A stretch of 64,000 bases of DNA, from positions 2,480,001-2,544,000 of the forward strand of contig NZ_FNQB01000001.1 in NCBI RefSeq assembly GCF_900107455.1, written 5' to 3'. Each line of letters starts with the position of its first letter. Position 1 is the stretch's first letter. Below the pieces are notes generated by a model. It was not told the origin of the DNA. It was given only the letters and a program-made list of their open reading frames with translations, and searched no databases. Shown one piece after another: positions 25,446-34,895 of the stretch. A program made the translations under genes and the position numbers. Source of the stretch: Asanoa ishikariensis. Lineage in GTDB: Bacteria > Actinomycetota > Actinomycetes > Mycobacteriales > Micromonosporaceae.

Positions 25446-26675
25446 ATGGATGAGCTTCCCATCGGCCGCCGCGTCGCTTACTGGCGCGCGCGCCGGCGCA
25501 TGTCACAGCAGGTTTTCGCCGACCGGCTGGGCAAGTCGAAGAGCTGGGTCGACAAGGTCGAGCGAGGTGTCCGCCGGCTAGACAAGTTCTCGGTGGTCTA
25601 CGAGATCGCCGACGTCCTCCAGTTGGACGTGCAACTCCTGCTGGGCAAGGACCCGGAGCGCCGGCCCGACGCGATCAACTGCATCGACCAGGTCGAGGTC
25701 GAGGAGATCCGCGCGGCGCTGGAGCGCTACGACTCGATCAGCGCGTTCTTCGACACCACGCCGAACCCGCAGCCGCTGACCGAGATGAAGAAGGCCGTCA
25801 GCCACGCCTGGCTGACCTTCCAGCACGCGAAGTACGGCGTGCTCGCCCGGGCCCTGCCCAAGCTGCTGCGGGACGCACAGTCGGCCGACACGGCGTACGC
25901 CGGAAGTGGTGACGCGCACGACGCGGCGCACCTGCTCGGGCAGGTCTATCAGATCGCCTCCTCGTCCCTGCGCAAGCTGGGCGAGCACGAGCTGGCCTGG
26001 CTCGCCGCCGACCGCTCGATCGCCGTCTCCCAACGGGCCGGTGACCCGCTGCTGGCGGGGATCGCCACCCACCGGGTGGGCAGCGCGCTGCTCGCACTCG
26101 GCCGGGCCCGTCCGGCCCTCGAGGTCAACGTCAACATCGCCAATCGGCTGGCGCCCGGCGGCACCAACGAGAGCACACCGGCACGGCTCTCGGTGTACGG
26201 CATGCTGCTGCTCCAGGGCGCCATGGCCTCGGCCCGGATCGGCGACGGCGCCACCGTGCGCGACCTGCTCAACGGGGCCGAGGAGGCCGCCGCCGAGATG
26301 GGCGCGGACCACAACCACTACTGGACCTGCTTCGGCCCGACCAACGTCAAGCTGCACCGGGCGGCCGCCGCCGTCGAGCTCGGCGAGGGCCGCGCCGCGG
26401 TCGAGGTCCACGAGAACATCGACCAGGCGGGCTTCAACAGCCTGCTGCCCGAGCGCCGGGCCCACCACATGCTCGACATCGCCCGGGGCTTCGCGCAGAT
26501 GGGTGACGTCGAGAAGGCCAGCGAGATGCTCCTCGAGGGCGACCGGCTCGCCCCGTCGGAGATCCGCTGCCGCCCGATCGCCCACGAGGTCATGTCCGAC
26601 GTCCTGCGCCGCACCAGAGGCACGCCACCGCCGGCGGTCGCCGAACTGGCGGAGCATATGGGCGTCGGAGTTTAG
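25446..26675 (+). CDS. XRE-family HTH regulator with TPR-like C-terminus
   Basis: A 409-residue protein. Residues 1-65 form the HTH (IGRRVAYWRARRRMSQQVFADRLGKSKSWVDKVE, read as consecutive motifs); the rest is alpha-helical with TPR-like repeats (LGEHELAWLAADRSIAVSQRAGDP, LALGRARPALEVNVNIANRL). This architecture is widespread in Streptomyces-like bacteria as a cytoplasmic ligand- or peptide-responsive regulator. A strong GGGGGGAGGA site precedes ATG 25446. It is divergent from the primase-like gene across 245 bases and followed 7 bases later by a flavoprotein gene. The signal is unknown. Confidence 0.85.
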   Translation: MDELPIGRRVAYWRARRRMSQQVFADRLGKSKSWVDKVERGVRRLDKFSVVYEIADVLQLDVQLLLGKDPERRPDAINCIDQVEVEEIRAALERYDSISAFFDTTPNPQPLTEMKKAVSHAWLTFQHAKYGVLARALPKLLRDAQSADTAYAGSGDAHDAAHLLGQVYQIASSSLRKLGEHELAWLAADRSIAVSQRAGDPLLAGIATHRVGSALLALGRARPALEVNVNIANRLAPGGTNESTPARLSVYGMLLLQGAMASARIGDGATVRDLLNGAEEAAAEMGADHNHYWTCFGPTNVKLHRAAAAVELGEGRAAVEVHENIDQAGFNSLLPERRAHHMLDIARGFAQMGDVEKASEMLLEGDRLAPSEIRCRPIAHEVMSDVLRRTRGTPPPAVAELAEHMGVGV

Positions 26676-26682
26676 TGGTGGT

Positions 26683-27249
26683 ATGAGAGGGGTCCTCTAC
26701 GCGATCTGCTGCGGCTCGCCCGTCTCCCGCGGCGTCGGCCGACTGGTCGACCTGGCGAAACAGCGCGGTTGGGACGTCTGTGTCGTCACCACGCCTGACG
26801 GCCGCAAGTTCGTCGACGTCGCGGCCCTGGCCGGGCTGACCGGCCATCCCGTGCGGTCGTTCTACAAGAATCCCGGCGACCCCGACGTGCTGCCGGCGGC
26901 GGACGCCATCGTGGTGGCGCCCGCCACGGTCAACACGGTCAACAAGTGGGCCGTCGGCATCGCCGACACGCTCGCCCTCGGCCTGGTGGTCGAAGCCCAG
27001 GGCAAGGGCCTGCCGATCGTCGCGATGCCGTTCACGAACGCCGCGATGGGCGCCCATCCCGCGTTCCGCGAGTCGATGGACCGGCTCCGCTCCTGGGGCA
27101 TCACGGTTCTCTTCGGCGACGAGGTCCTCCCGCTGCACCCGCCAGGCACCGGGGGCGACCTGGTCGACGTGTTCCCCTGGCAGTTGGCTCTGGACGCGCT
27201 CGACACTCGTCTGGGTGGCGACCACCACGTGTCTCTGCGGTTCTCCTGA
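26683..27249 (+). CDS. Flavoprotein-family protein (PPC decarboxylase-like fold)
   Basis: A 188-residue protein that begins with a nucleotide-binding strand (MRGVLYAICCGSPVSRGV) and contains ADAIVVAPATVNTVNKWAVGIADTL and IVAMPFTNAAMGAHPAFRES. These match the homo-oligomeric FMN-containing flavoprotein family that includes phosphopantothenoylcysteine decarboxylase and EpiD. The APATVNTVNKWA block corresponds to the FMN-binding and active-site region. It starts 7 bases after the HTH/TPR regulator and is probably cotranscribed. The substrate is unknown. Confidence 0.8.
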   Translation: MRGVLYAICCGSPVSRGVGRLVDLAKQRGWDVCVVTTPDGRKFVDVAALAGLTGHPVRSFYKNPGDPDVLPAADAIVVAPATVNTVNKWAVGIADTLALGLVVEAQGKGLPIVAMPFTNAAMGAHPAFRESMDRLRSWGITVLFGDEVLPLHPPGTGGDLVDVFPWQLALDALDTRLGGDHHVSLRFS

Positions 27250-27356
27250 GCGACCAGCCGCGGAGGCCGAAGCGCAGCGCAGCGGAGCGGACTCTGGCGG
27301 GAGCGACGGTCGTGCCCACGACGGACCCGAGTCATGCTGTCCCTGACCTTCGACCG

Positions 27357-27384
27357 TTTGAGCTCGATGAGCCACCGGTAAGAT
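27357..27384 (+). promoter_or_regulatory. Promoter of the Nif3 - zinc-ribbon - RNase H operon
   Basis: TTTGAG (27357-27362), a 16-base spacer and TAAGAT (27379-27384) form a housekeeping-type promoter. The ATG of the Nif3 gene follows 8 bases after the -10, so the mRNA is nearly leaderless. Confidence 0.5.
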
Positions 27385-27392
27385 CTGCGCCG

Positions 27393-28232
27393 ATGAGCAC
27401 GACACTGGCGACGGCGGTCGCGGCGCTCGACGACCGTTATCCGCCCGCATGGGCGGAAGAGTGGGACCGGGTCGGTCTGGTCGTGGGTGATCCTTCCGCG
27501 TCGGTGACCCGCGTGCTGTGCGTGGTCGACGCCGTCCCGGAGACCGTCGCCGAGGCCCTCTCCGCCGGCGCCGACCTGATCGTCGCCCACCATCCGCTGC
27601 TGATGCGCGGTGTCTCCTCGGTCGCGACGACCACCTACAAAGGACGGATCGTCCACGATCTCGTCAAGAACGACGTGGCTCTGTTCACCGCGCACACCAA
27701 CGCCGACGTGGCCTCGCCCGGCGTCTCGGACGCCCTCGCCGGCCGCCTCGGGCTGGTCGACCTGCGCCCGCTGGTGCCCTCGGGTCATGACGTCGCGGTG
27801 GGGACGGGCCGGATCGGCCGGCTGCCGGTGCCCCGGCCGCTGTCGGCGCTCACCGCCCAGGCCGCTGCCGTGCTCCCGCCTACCGCCTGGGGTGTCCGGG
27901 CCGCCGGCGACCCCGACCGGGTGATCGAGACGGTGGCCGTCTGTGGCGGCGCCGGCGATTCCTTCCTGGCCGCGGCCGCCGCCGCGGGCGTCGACGCCTA
28001 TCTCACCGCCGACCTCCGCCACCACCCGGCCAGCGAGGCGGTCGCCGGAGGTGGCCCCGCGCTGCTGGACGCGGCACACTGGGCGACCGAGCGCCCGTGG
28101 CTCGACGACCTCGCCACCTACTTGCGTGCCACGCTGGAGGTCGACGTCCTGGTCTCGGACCTCGACACCGACCCCTGGACGCTGCACGCGACGTCCGCCC
28201 GTTTTTCCCCGTCGAAGGAGCCGCTTCCGTGA
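27393..28232 (+). CDS. Nif3-like dinuclear metal center protein
   Basis: A 279-residue protein of the NIF3/YbgI family. Metal-ligand motifs are present: LIVAHHPLLMRG and ALFTAHTNADVA in the N-terminal half, and a C-terminal His/Glu region (VDAYLTADLRHH, then LDAAHWATERPWL). AEEWDRVGLVVGDP is also a family block. The protein forms a hexameric ring binding two metals per subunit, with GTP cyclohydrolase/YqfO-like annotation but no settled function. Gene order with the next two genes matches mycobacterial Rv2230c-Rv2229c-Rv2228c. Confidence 0.92.
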   Translation: MSTTLATAVAALDDRYPPAWAEEWDRVGLVVGDPSASVTRVLCVVDAVPETVAEALSAGADLIVAHHPLLMRGVSSVATTTYKGRIVHDLVKNDVALFTAHTNADVASPGVSDALAGRLGLVDLRPLVPSGHDVAVGTGRIGRLPVPRPLSALTAQAAAVLPPTAWGVRAAGDPDRVIETVAVCGGAGDSFLAAAAAAGVDAYLTADLRHHPASEAVAGGGPALLDAAHWATERPWLDDLATYLRATLEVDVLVSDLDTDPWTLHATSARFSPSKEPLP

Positions 28233-28969
28233 AGGCCGAACCAAAGGCGCAGCGCCGGCTGCTCGACCTCCAGGCGATCGACACCGCGCTGGCCCAGATC
28301 GCACACCGGCGCCGGACGCTGCCGGAGAACGGGGAGCTGGAAGGCCTGGCCCGAGAGCTCTCGGCGCTCGAGGACGAGCGGGTCCGCGCCCAGGTGGGCG
28401 TCGACGACCTCGACCGCGACATCGCCCGGATGGAAAAGGACGTCGAGCAGGTCCGCGCCCGCAAGGACCGTGACCAGGCCCGGCTGACCATGGGCAGCGG
28501 CCCGGCCCGCGAACTGGAGGCGATCCAGCACGAGCTGGTCTCGCTGACCCGCCGCCAGTCTGAGCTGGAGGACAGCGAGCTCGAGCTGATGGAGCAGCGG
28601 GAGACCGCTCAGGCCTCCCTCGACGAGGTGCTCGGCCGGCTGGAGGCCACCCGCGGCAAGCGCGGCGATACCGAGGTCCGCCGCGACCAGTTGCTGGCCG
28701 AGATCGACGCGGACGAGCAGTCCCGGATCTCCGCCCGCGGGCCGATCGCGGGCGACATCCCGGCCGACCTGCTCAGCCTGTACGACAAGGTCCGCGAGTC
28801 GTCGGGCGGGCTCGGCGCGGCCCTGCTGACCCACGGCCGCTGCGGAGGCTGCCGGATCGAGCTGTTCGGCGCCGACCTCGGCCGGATCAAGGCCGCCCCG
28901 GCGGACGACGTGGTCCGCTGCGAGGAATGCCGCCGGATCATGGTCCGCACCCAGGAGTCCGGCCTGTGA
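28229..28969 (+). CDS. Coiled-coil protein with C-terminal C4 zinc ribbon
   Basis: A 246-residue protein. Residues 1-175 are a long coiled coil (AQRRLLDLQAIDTALAQIAH, many Glu/Arg/Leu heptads). The C-terminus carries a four-cysteine zinc ribbon, HGRCGGCRIEL and VVRCEECRRIMV. It is the Rv2229c-type protein fixed between Nif3 and RNase HI in actinobacteria. The GTG start overlaps the Nif3 stop as GTGA, with AAGGAG 8 bases upstream. A role in nucleic-acid or metal handling is inferred from neighbours only. Confidence 0.9.
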   Translation: MKAEPKAQRRLLDLQAIDTALAQIAHRRRTLPENGELEGLARELSALEDERVRAQVGVDDLDRDIARMEKDVEQVRARKDRDQARLTMGSGPARELEAIQHELVSLTRRQSELEDSELELMEQRETAQASLDEVLGRLEATRGKRGDTEVRRDQLLAEIDADEQSRISARGPIAGDIPADLLSLYDKVRESSGGLGAALLTHGRCGGCRIELFGADLGRIKAAPADDVVRCEECRRIMVRTQESGL

Positions 28970-30069
28970 GTGCGCCCACCCGCGTCGTCATCGAGGCCGA
29001 CGGCGGCGCGCGCGGCAACCCGGGCCCTGCCGGCTATGGCGCGGTTGTCCGCTCGCCGTCCGGTTCGGTGCTGGTCGAACGCTCCGAGGCGCTGGGCATC
29101 GCGACCAACAACGTCGCGGAGTACCGGGGCCTGATCGCCGGCCTGCGGGCCGCGGCCGACCTCGGCGCGGTCGAGGCCGACATCCGGATGGACTCGAAGC
29201 TCGTGGTCGAGCAGATGTCCGGCCGCTGGCAGATCAAGAACGCCGGCCTGCGCCCGCTCGCGGCGGAGGCGGCCTCCCTGGTCAGCCGGTTCGACAAGGT
29301 CACCTTCACCTGGGTGCCGCGGGACCGCAACACCCACGCGGACGCCCTGGCCAACGCCGCCATGGACGCGGCGGCCGGCATCGCGCCGGTGTCATCCGCC
29401 GAGCCGGCGGCGGCCTCGGCCCCCCGGTCGTGGGAGCCACGCCCGCTGGAGGGCGCGACCCGGATGCTCCTGGTCCGGCACGGCGAGACGGCGTTCACGT
29501 CACAGGGCCGCTACTCGGGCCGGGGAGACATCCCGCTGTCGACGGTCGGCGAGGCGCAGGCAACGGCGGCCGGCGTCCAGGTCGCGGCCCGCGCCCCGGA
29601 CGCGGTCGCGGTGGTCAGCTCGCCGCTGGCCCGCTGCCGCTCAACGGCGGAGGCGATCGCCCGCGAGCTCGGCGGCGTCCCGATCCGGATCGACGACGAC
29701 CTGATCGAGTGCGACTTCGGGTCCTGGGAGGGCCTCACCTTCGCGGAGGTCCGCGCCGGGTGGGCAGCCGAGCTCGACGCGTGGCTGGCCGACCCGTCGG
29801 TCGCGCCACCCGGAGGCGAGTCGTTCGCCGCGGTCGCGACCCGAGCCCGGCGAGCCACCTCGGCGTTGCAGGCGACGTACCCGTCGAGCGCGGTGGTCGT
29901 GGTCTCCCACGTCTCACCCATCAAACTGATCCTCCAGGACGCGCTGGCGGGCGGGCCGGGTTTCCTGCACCGGCTCTACCTCGACCCGGCGGGTGTGTCC
30001 ACGGTGGACACCTGGCCGGACGGCGGGGTCGCGGTCCGCACGGTCAACGACACCTCACACCTGCGCTGA
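28966..30069 (+). CDS. Bifunctional RNase HI / acid phosphatase (alpha-ribazole phosphatase-like)
   Basis: A fusion of 367 residues. Residues 1-135 are RNase HI, with catalytic acidic residues in IEADGGARGNPGPAGYG, NNVAEYRGLIAGL, IRMDSKLVVEQMSG and DRNTHADALAN. After an Ala/Pro linker, about 165-360 is a histidine phosphatase (LLVRHGETAFTSQGRYSG, later VVVVSHVSPIKL). It corresponds to Mycobacterium Rv2228c, whose two halves degrade RNA:DNA hybrids and dephosphorylate alpha-ribazole phosphate in cobalamin synthesis. The start GTG overlaps the zinc-ribbon stop. Confidence 0.95.
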   Translation: MSAPTRVVIEADGGARGNPGPAGYGAVVRSPSGSVLVERSEALGIATNNVAEYRGLIAGLRAAADLGAVEADIRMDSKLVVEQMSGRWQIKNAGLRPLAAEAASLVSRFDKVTFTWVPRDRNTHADALANAAMDAAAGIAPVSSAEPAAASAPRSWEPRPLEGATRMLLVRHGETAFTSQGRYSGRGDIPLSTVGEAQATAAGVQVAARAPDAVAVVSSPLARCRSTAEAIARELGGVPIRIDDDLIECDFGSWEGLTFAEVRAGWAAELDAWLADPSVAPPGGESFAAVATRARRATSALQATYPSSAVVVVSHVSPIKLILQDALAGGPGFLHRLYLDPAGVSTVDTWPDGGVAVRTVNDTSHLR

Positions 30070-30106
30070 TCTGCGGGCTCGGCGACATTGTCGTACGTTG
30101 ATCGGC

Positions 30107-31693
30107 GTGGACGATCTGGTCGAGGCTCGGGCGCGGTCGGTCGCCGGTGACTGGTCCGCTGCCGCGGAGTTGTGGGGGCGGGTCGTCGAGGCCAATCCCG
30201 TGCACGGCACCCACTGGTGGCGGCTGGCCGAGGCCCGGGTCGCGAGCGACGACGTGGCGGGGGCGTTGGTCGCGTACGAGCGGGTGGCCGAGCTCGGCGC
30301 CTGGGACGGGCCGGCGACGCCGTTCCCGGCCGAGGTGGCGCACCGGATCGCACAGTGCCGTGCCCGCCTGGGCGACGTCGACGGCGCCTTCGACGCGCTG
30401 CGCTCGGCGCTCGAGCTAGGTTTCCGCGACCTCGGCGTGCTGGCCACCGACCCGCATCTGGCCGCCCTGCGCCGGGACGAACGCTGGCCGCTTCCCACTG
30501 CCCGCACCCGGGCCGACGATCTGGATCTCTTCGCGCGTGAGGTGAAGCGGCGGGCGTTCCGGCACACGTCGTTCGACGCCGAGGTCGGGCGGCTCCGACA
30601 GCGCGTCGACCACCTGTCGGACGCGGAGTTGCTCGTCGAGCTGTCGCGGCTCGTGGCCACGCTCGGCGACGGGCACGCCCGGGTCGAGCCTCCGGCGGAC
30701 CGGGCCGACCTCCACCTGGCGATACCGGTGCGGCTGGACCACTTCGCGGACGGGGTGTTCGTCACCGCCGCGGCGCCGGAGCACGCTGACCTGCTGGGCG
30801 CCGAGGTGCTCGCGTGCGACGGCGTCGACCTCGACCTGGTGCTCGCTCGGGTCGAGGAGATCGTCTCCCGCGACAACGCCTACGGTGCCCTCGCCGGCGT
30901 GATGCGCAAGCTGCCGCGGACCGCTGTGCTGCACGCCCTCGGGATCGCCGAGCACGCCGACCGGATGACGCTGCGGCTGCGGTCCGCGGACGGCAGCGTC
31001 GCGGAGACGACCGTGCCCGCCCGGCCGATCAGCAAGGAGCAGGCGGACGCCCGGCCCTGCCCGCCGGAGTGGCGTTTCCTGCTGTCGCCGCCGCTGCCGC
31101 TCTACCTGCGCAACGTCGCAGCGCCCTACTGGTACGTCGACCAGCCCGACGACGACCTGTTGTACGTCCAGATCAACAGCGTCAGCGACGACCCGGCGGA
31201 GCCCTTCGACGCGTTCGTGTCGGGGCTCTTCGCCGACCTCGCCCGTCGGGCACCGCGCCGGTTGGTCGTCGACCTGCGCTGGAACGAGGGCGGCAACACG
31301 TTCCTCACCATGCCGCTGTTGCACCGGCTCATCGCGTACGCCGGGGAGATCTTCGTCGTCATCGGCCGGCACACCCTGTCGGCCGCTCAGAATTTGAGCA
31401 CGTTGATCGCCCACCACACGCCCGCGCTGTTCGTTGGCGAGCCCACCGGGTCGAGCCCCAACTTCGTCGGCGAGACGGCGCCGTTCGAACTGCCGCACAG
31501 CCGGTTCCAGGTCAACGTGTCCGACCTGTACTGGCAGACCTCGTGGCCGATGGACCACCGGACCTGGCTGCCACCCGACATCTACACCCCACCGACCTTT
31601 GCCGCGTACGCCAGGAACCAGGATCCGGCCCTCGACGCCATCCGTGCGTACCCCCGTCAGACCCGGCCGTCGTACGCCACTCGCACGCCCTGA
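30107..31693 (+). CDS. S41-type (tail-specific protease-like) protein with TPR-like N-terminus
   Basis: This 528-residue protein starts with about 120 residues of TPR-like helices (ARSVAGDWSAAAELWGRVVEA, DVDGAFDALRSALELGF). The S41 domain follows: SRLVATLGDGHARVEPP, RRLVVDLRWNEGGNTFL and GRHTLSAAQNLSTLI, where the serine in TLSAAQ occupies the nucleophile position. No signal peptide is seen, so it is probably cytoplasmic, unlike most CtpA proteins. GTG 30107 is the likely start; TTG 30098 is in frame. The general base lysine is not obvious, so activity is uncertain. Confidence 0.75.
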   Translation: MDDLVEARARSVAGDWSAAAELWGRVVEANPVHGTHWWRLAEARVASDDVAGALVAYERVAELGAWDGPATPFPAEVAHRIAQCRARLGDVDGAFDALRSALELGFRDLGVLATDPHLAALRRDERWPLPTARTRADDLDLFAREVKRRAFRHTSFDAEVGRLRQRVDHLSDAELLVELSRLVATLGDGHARVEPPADRADLHLAIPVRLDHFADGVFVTAAAPEHADLLGAEVLACDGVDLDLVLARVEEIVSRDNAYGALAGVMRKLPRTAVLHALGIAEHADRMTLRLRSADGSVAETTVPARPISKEQADARPCPPEWRFLLSPPLPLYLRNVAAPYWYVDQPDDDLLYVQINSVSDDPAEPFDAFVSGLFADLARRAPRRLVVDLRWNEGGNTFLTMPLLHRLIAYAGEIFVVIGRHTLSAAQNLSTLIAHHTPALFVGEPTGSSPNFVGETAPFELPHSRFQVNVSDLYWQTSWPMDHRTWLPPDIYTPPTFAAYARNQDPALDAIRAYPRQTRPSYATRTP

Positions 31694-31717
31694 CCTTTCG
31701 CCTGGCATCATCTGCGG

Positions 31718-32260
31718 ATGACCATGGGGCCGGAATCATTCACTGCCGGGTGGACCAGGCTGTGGCGGTTGGCCGAACGGCTCGGGGGAGACCCGGAGTC
31801 CGTCTTCGCGCCGGTCGGCTTGTTCCTGGGCGACCCCACCCTGGCCCGCGCGTGGGCCTACGACTGCACGCCGGCGAACGCCACGACGTTTGCCGCCACG
31901 GGCGTCAACGGCGTGCACTTCTCGCTGGTGGACTGCGACGGCGTGGCCCCGGTCGTGATGACGGTGCCGATGGCGTTCGACAAACCGAACCACATCCTGG
32001 CGGGCGACATCCGCGAGTTCCTGGCGCTGGGCACGCACGCCGGCTACTACGGCCTCGAAAGCCTCGCGTACGCCTGGGACCGGCAGGACATGATCAACCG
32101 CCTGGAGCGGGGCGGGCCACCGGATGACCCGACCGAGGCCGAGTTGCTGCGGCACCTGACAGCGGAGTTCGCCCTCGAACCCGGCGAGCACATCGCGCGG
32201 CGGATGGAGCAACTGGAGACCATGTACGGCGCACGCGTGAGCCCGGCCCAGGAAGCCTAG
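31718..32260 (+). CDS. Hypothetical protein, SUKH/immunity-like
   Basis: A 180-residue acidic protein with no signal peptide or membrane helix. ANATTFAATGVNGVHFSLVD, followed by VVMTVPMAF and the helical C-terminus, loosely recalls SMI1/KNR4 (SUKH) proteins, many of which are immunity proteins, but the match is too weak to assign. It lies 24 bases after the S41-type gene and converges on the TIR-NB-ARC-TPR gene 30 bases away. Confidence 0.6.
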   Translation: MTMGPESFTAGWTRLWRLAERLGGDPESVFAPVGLFLGDPTLARAWAYDCTPANATTFAATGVNGVHFSLVDCDGVAPVVMTVPMAFDKPNHILAGDIREFLALGTHAGYYGLESLAYAWDRQDMINRLERGGPPDDPTEAELLRHLTAEFALEPGEHIARRMEQLETMYGARVSPAQEA

Positions 32261-32290
32261 GCGCGCCAGGCCCGACGGGCGGGCCGGCGA

Positions 32291-34756
32291 CTACCCCGCG
32301 CGCGGGTCCGCCAGGTTGTTGGCCAGGTTCATCGTGTGCGGGTGGTCGTCGCCCTGGGTCCGCCGGCGGCGGACCAGGGTGTCCTCGTCCAGAGCGCGGG
32401 CCTGCTCATGTTCTCCCAACTTGCGCAGGACGTAGGCAAGGTTTTCGGCCGAGCTCAACGTTTGCGGATGGTCGTCGCCCAAGATCCGGCGGCGGCGGAC
32501 CAGGGTGTCTTCGAACAAAGCCCGGGCGCGCTCGTTCTCTCCCAGCGCGTGCAGGGAGCTGGCCAGGCCCATGGCCGAGAACATGGTCTCGGGGTGGTCG
32601 TCGCCCAAGATCCGGCGGTACCGGGCCAGGTTGTCCTCGGACAGGGCCAAGGCTTCGTCATGCTCACCCAGCGCACGTAGGGAGACGGCCAGGCTCATAG
32701 CCGAGATCAGGGTGTTCTTGTGGTCGTCGCCTAGGGCTCGGCGGCGACGGGCAAGGGCGTCTTCGTGAAGGGCTCTGGCCCGCTGATAATCGCCCAGCTC
32801 ATACAGGTCGCCGGCGAGGTGGGTAGCCAATAGCAGCGTGGCTTCGTGATCGTCGCCCCAAAGCCGGCGGCAGCGGGCCAGGGCATCTTCGTCCAACGCC
32901 CGGGCCCGCTCGTAACGGCCCAGTGCGTGGAGGCATTGCGCGACGTTGTCCGCCCCGAAAATGGTGACGAGGTCGTCTGGGCCGTGCCGGCGTTGCCATT
33001 CGGCGAGCAGGTGCTCGGCCAACGGCAGTGCTGCGTGGGCGTCACCGCGAGCGTGCAGGTGCCAGACCGCAGAGCCGGCCAAGTTACGGAGCTCGTTGTT
33101 GCTCGTGTTAGCGGGGTCGGCGGCCAGGATGTGGGGCAGCAGGGCTGTCCAGCGCGGCCAGTGGGCCGGGGTGTTGCCGTCGCCCGGACGGGCGGCCACC
33201 AACATTCGCTCGACGCGAACGCGCGTCGCCGCCTGCTCGTCGGCCGTGAGGTCGTCGCGGAGAATGGCCTGCACGAGGCGGTGCAGCAGGATCCCGTCCG
33301 GGCCGACCCGGGCCAGGCCGTAGCGACCTAGCCGGCCGACCGTCGTGGCCAGCGCCAGGGTGCCACCGGCCACCATGGCCAATGGCTCGGGCAGCACGTC
33401 GTACGGAACGGTTCCGAATAGGTCGGTCGGGATTGGCTCCGGGGCCAGAAACGCGCACAGGCGCAGCAACGTCCCGGCGGCCGTATCCTCCTTGCCCAGG
33501 CGGCCGGCGGCCAGCCGTACCGCCGCGGCCAGCGACGTCGGATATCCCACGGGTGTCCCGGCCTCGGTGACCGCCGCCGCGTGGGTGTGCAGCTCGCGCA
33601 GATACTGGCCCGCGGACAGCCCGGTTTCGGCCATCAGACGGCCGGCCTGGGCGACGGCCAGCGGGAGGTCACCCAGCTCGTCGGCGAGCGCGTCGGCGTC
33701 CGAGTCCGTCACGGTCGGTAGGTGCTGGCGCAGCAGTGCTATCGATTCAGCCCGGGCGAACACATCCACCGGTAGCGGCCGGGCGGTACCGATCCAGTTT
33801 TGGTCGCGCGAGGTGACCAGAACGTGGCCGGGGCCTTGCGGCAACCACTCGTGCACCTCGGCCGGCCCGGGTGCATTGTCGAACACGATCAGCCACCGTC
33901 CGCGGCCAGCCAACTCCGGCCGCAGCGCCTGAACACCCGCCGCTACTCCGCCCTCGGCAGAGGCCACTCCCAAAGCCACCGCCAGCCCGGCCAGGCGCTC
34001 GCCGATCAGCTCCGGCTGCTCACTGTCCACCCACCACACCACGTCGTAGTCGGCGGCGAACCGGTGCGCGTACTCGATGGCCAACTGGGTCTTGCCGACG
34101 CCGCCCCAGCCGTGCAACGCCTGCACCACCACCGGCTGCCGGGCACTGAGCCGCTCCCGCACCCCGAGCAGCATTCCGTCGCGGCCGGTGAACGCCGCGT
34201 TCCGGCCCGGCAGATTCCACACGGGCGGCAACACGCCCGGCAGCCGCGGCCCGTCGACGGCCGGGGCTCGCTGTGCCGGCGGGAAGCCTGGCGGACGACC
34301 CGGCCGACCACCGCCGGTCAGCGCCGACAGCAGCGCCACCCGCGCCGCCTCCTGGTCCAGCCCGAACAGGTCACGCCAGATGATCGGACGCAACACCGCC
34401 GGCGGCGTGACCTCCTCCAGGCGCAGCGGCACCAGCCGGCCCTGCCGGTCCGGGCCGGCCATCACCGCCGTCCACTCGTCCGTGGTGAACCGGTGCCGGT
34501 CGAAATAGGCCTGCGAATAGAGGGACACCACGCGATCGGCCCGTTCAAGCGCATCGCTGATCCGCAACACCGCGTTGTCGCCGGTCGACCAGTCCCACAC
34601 GTCCAACTCGACCGAGTGGCCGGCCGCCTCCAGATGCCAGGCGACCCACTCCGCCCACGCCCGGTCCCGCCCGGCGTACGACACGAACAGTCGCTCACCA
34701 CCACCGGTCCCAGTCACCGGACCAGGATGCCGCAACCACCCAGCGTCGCGCACCAT
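32291..34756 (-). CDS. TIR - NB-ARC - TPR protein (NLR/STAND type)
   Basis: An 821-residue protein. TIR domain at about 20-150 ([52 protein letters not shown]), with Glu94 a candidate NADase residue. The NB-ARC ATPase covers about 185-480: P-loop GWGGVGKT (216-223), Walker B WLIVFDNA (288-295), sensor HVLVTSRD and [12 protein letters not shown]. From about 600, at least five TPR units of roughly 42 residues repeat around [20 protein letters not shown] and GDDHP. The design fits STAND immune sensors; similar proteins also occur in FxSxx-COOH peptide loci, but no such peptide is seen. GTG 34717 is an alternative start. Confidence 0.88.
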   Translation of the reverse strand: MVRDAGWLRHPGPVTGTGGGERLFVSYAGRDRAWAEWVAWHLEAAGHSVELDVWDWSTGDNAVLRISDALERADRVVSLYSQAYFDRHRFTTDEWTAVMAGPDRQGRLVPLRLEEVTPPAVLRPIIWRDLFGLDQEAARVALLSALTGGGRPGRPPGFPPAQRAPAVDGPRLPGVLPPVWNLPGRNAAFTGRDGMLLGVRERLSARQPVVVQALHGWGGVGKTQLAIEYAHRFAADYDVVWWVDSEQPELIGERLAGLAVALGVASAEGGVAAGVQALRPELAGRGRWLIVFDNAPGPAEVHEWLPQGPGHVLVTSRDQNWIGTARPLPVDVFARAESIALLRQHLPTVTDSDADALADELGDLPLAVAQAGRLMAETGLSAGQYLRELHTHAAAVTEAGTPVGYPTSLAAAVRLAAGRLGKEDTAAGTLLRLCAFLAPEPIPTDLFGTVPYDVLPEPLAMVAGGTLALATTVGRLGRYGLARVGPDGILLHRLVQAILRDDLTADEQAATRVRVERMLVAARPGDGNTPAHWPRWTALLPHILAADPANTSNNELRNLAGSAVWHLHARGDAHAALPLAEHLLAEWQRRHGPDDLVTIFGADNVAQCLHALGRYERARALDEDALARCRRLWGDDHEATLLLATHLAGDLYELGDYQRARALHEDALARRRRALGDDHKNTLISAMSLAVSLRALGEHDEALALSEDNLARYRRILGDDHPETMFSAMGLASSLHALGENERARALFEDTLVRRRRILGDDHPQTLSSAENLAYVLRKLGEHEQARALDEDTLVRRRRTQGDDHPHTMNLANNLADPRAG

Positions 34757-34855
34757 CCGACCCGATCGAAGGATCCCGCTGTCGGCCCATGCCGCCGGCC
34801 TGCCCGACCGGACGCTTGACGAGCATCGATTCGACAGCCTACGTTCTGCCCGTAC

Positions 34856-34879
34856 AGGAAAGAAGCCTTACTGTTTCCT
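34856..34879 (+). promoter_or_regulatory. Inverted repeat in the chitinase leader
   Basis: AGGAAA-N12-TTTCCT is a perfect 6-bp inverted repeat 17 bases before the chitinase ATG. AGGAAA/TTTCCT pairs with short spacers recur upstream of secreted hydrolase genes in actinobacteria, as far as I recall. It may be an operator or an mRNA stem near the AGGAG site. Confidence 0.4.
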
Positions 34880-34895
34880 TCCGACAGGAGTCCAG

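Noticed and set aside
32300-32920. Regular repeats that at first look like a CRISPR or tandem array
   Set aside because: They are 126-base coding repeats of the TPR units, in frame and diverged, with no spacers.
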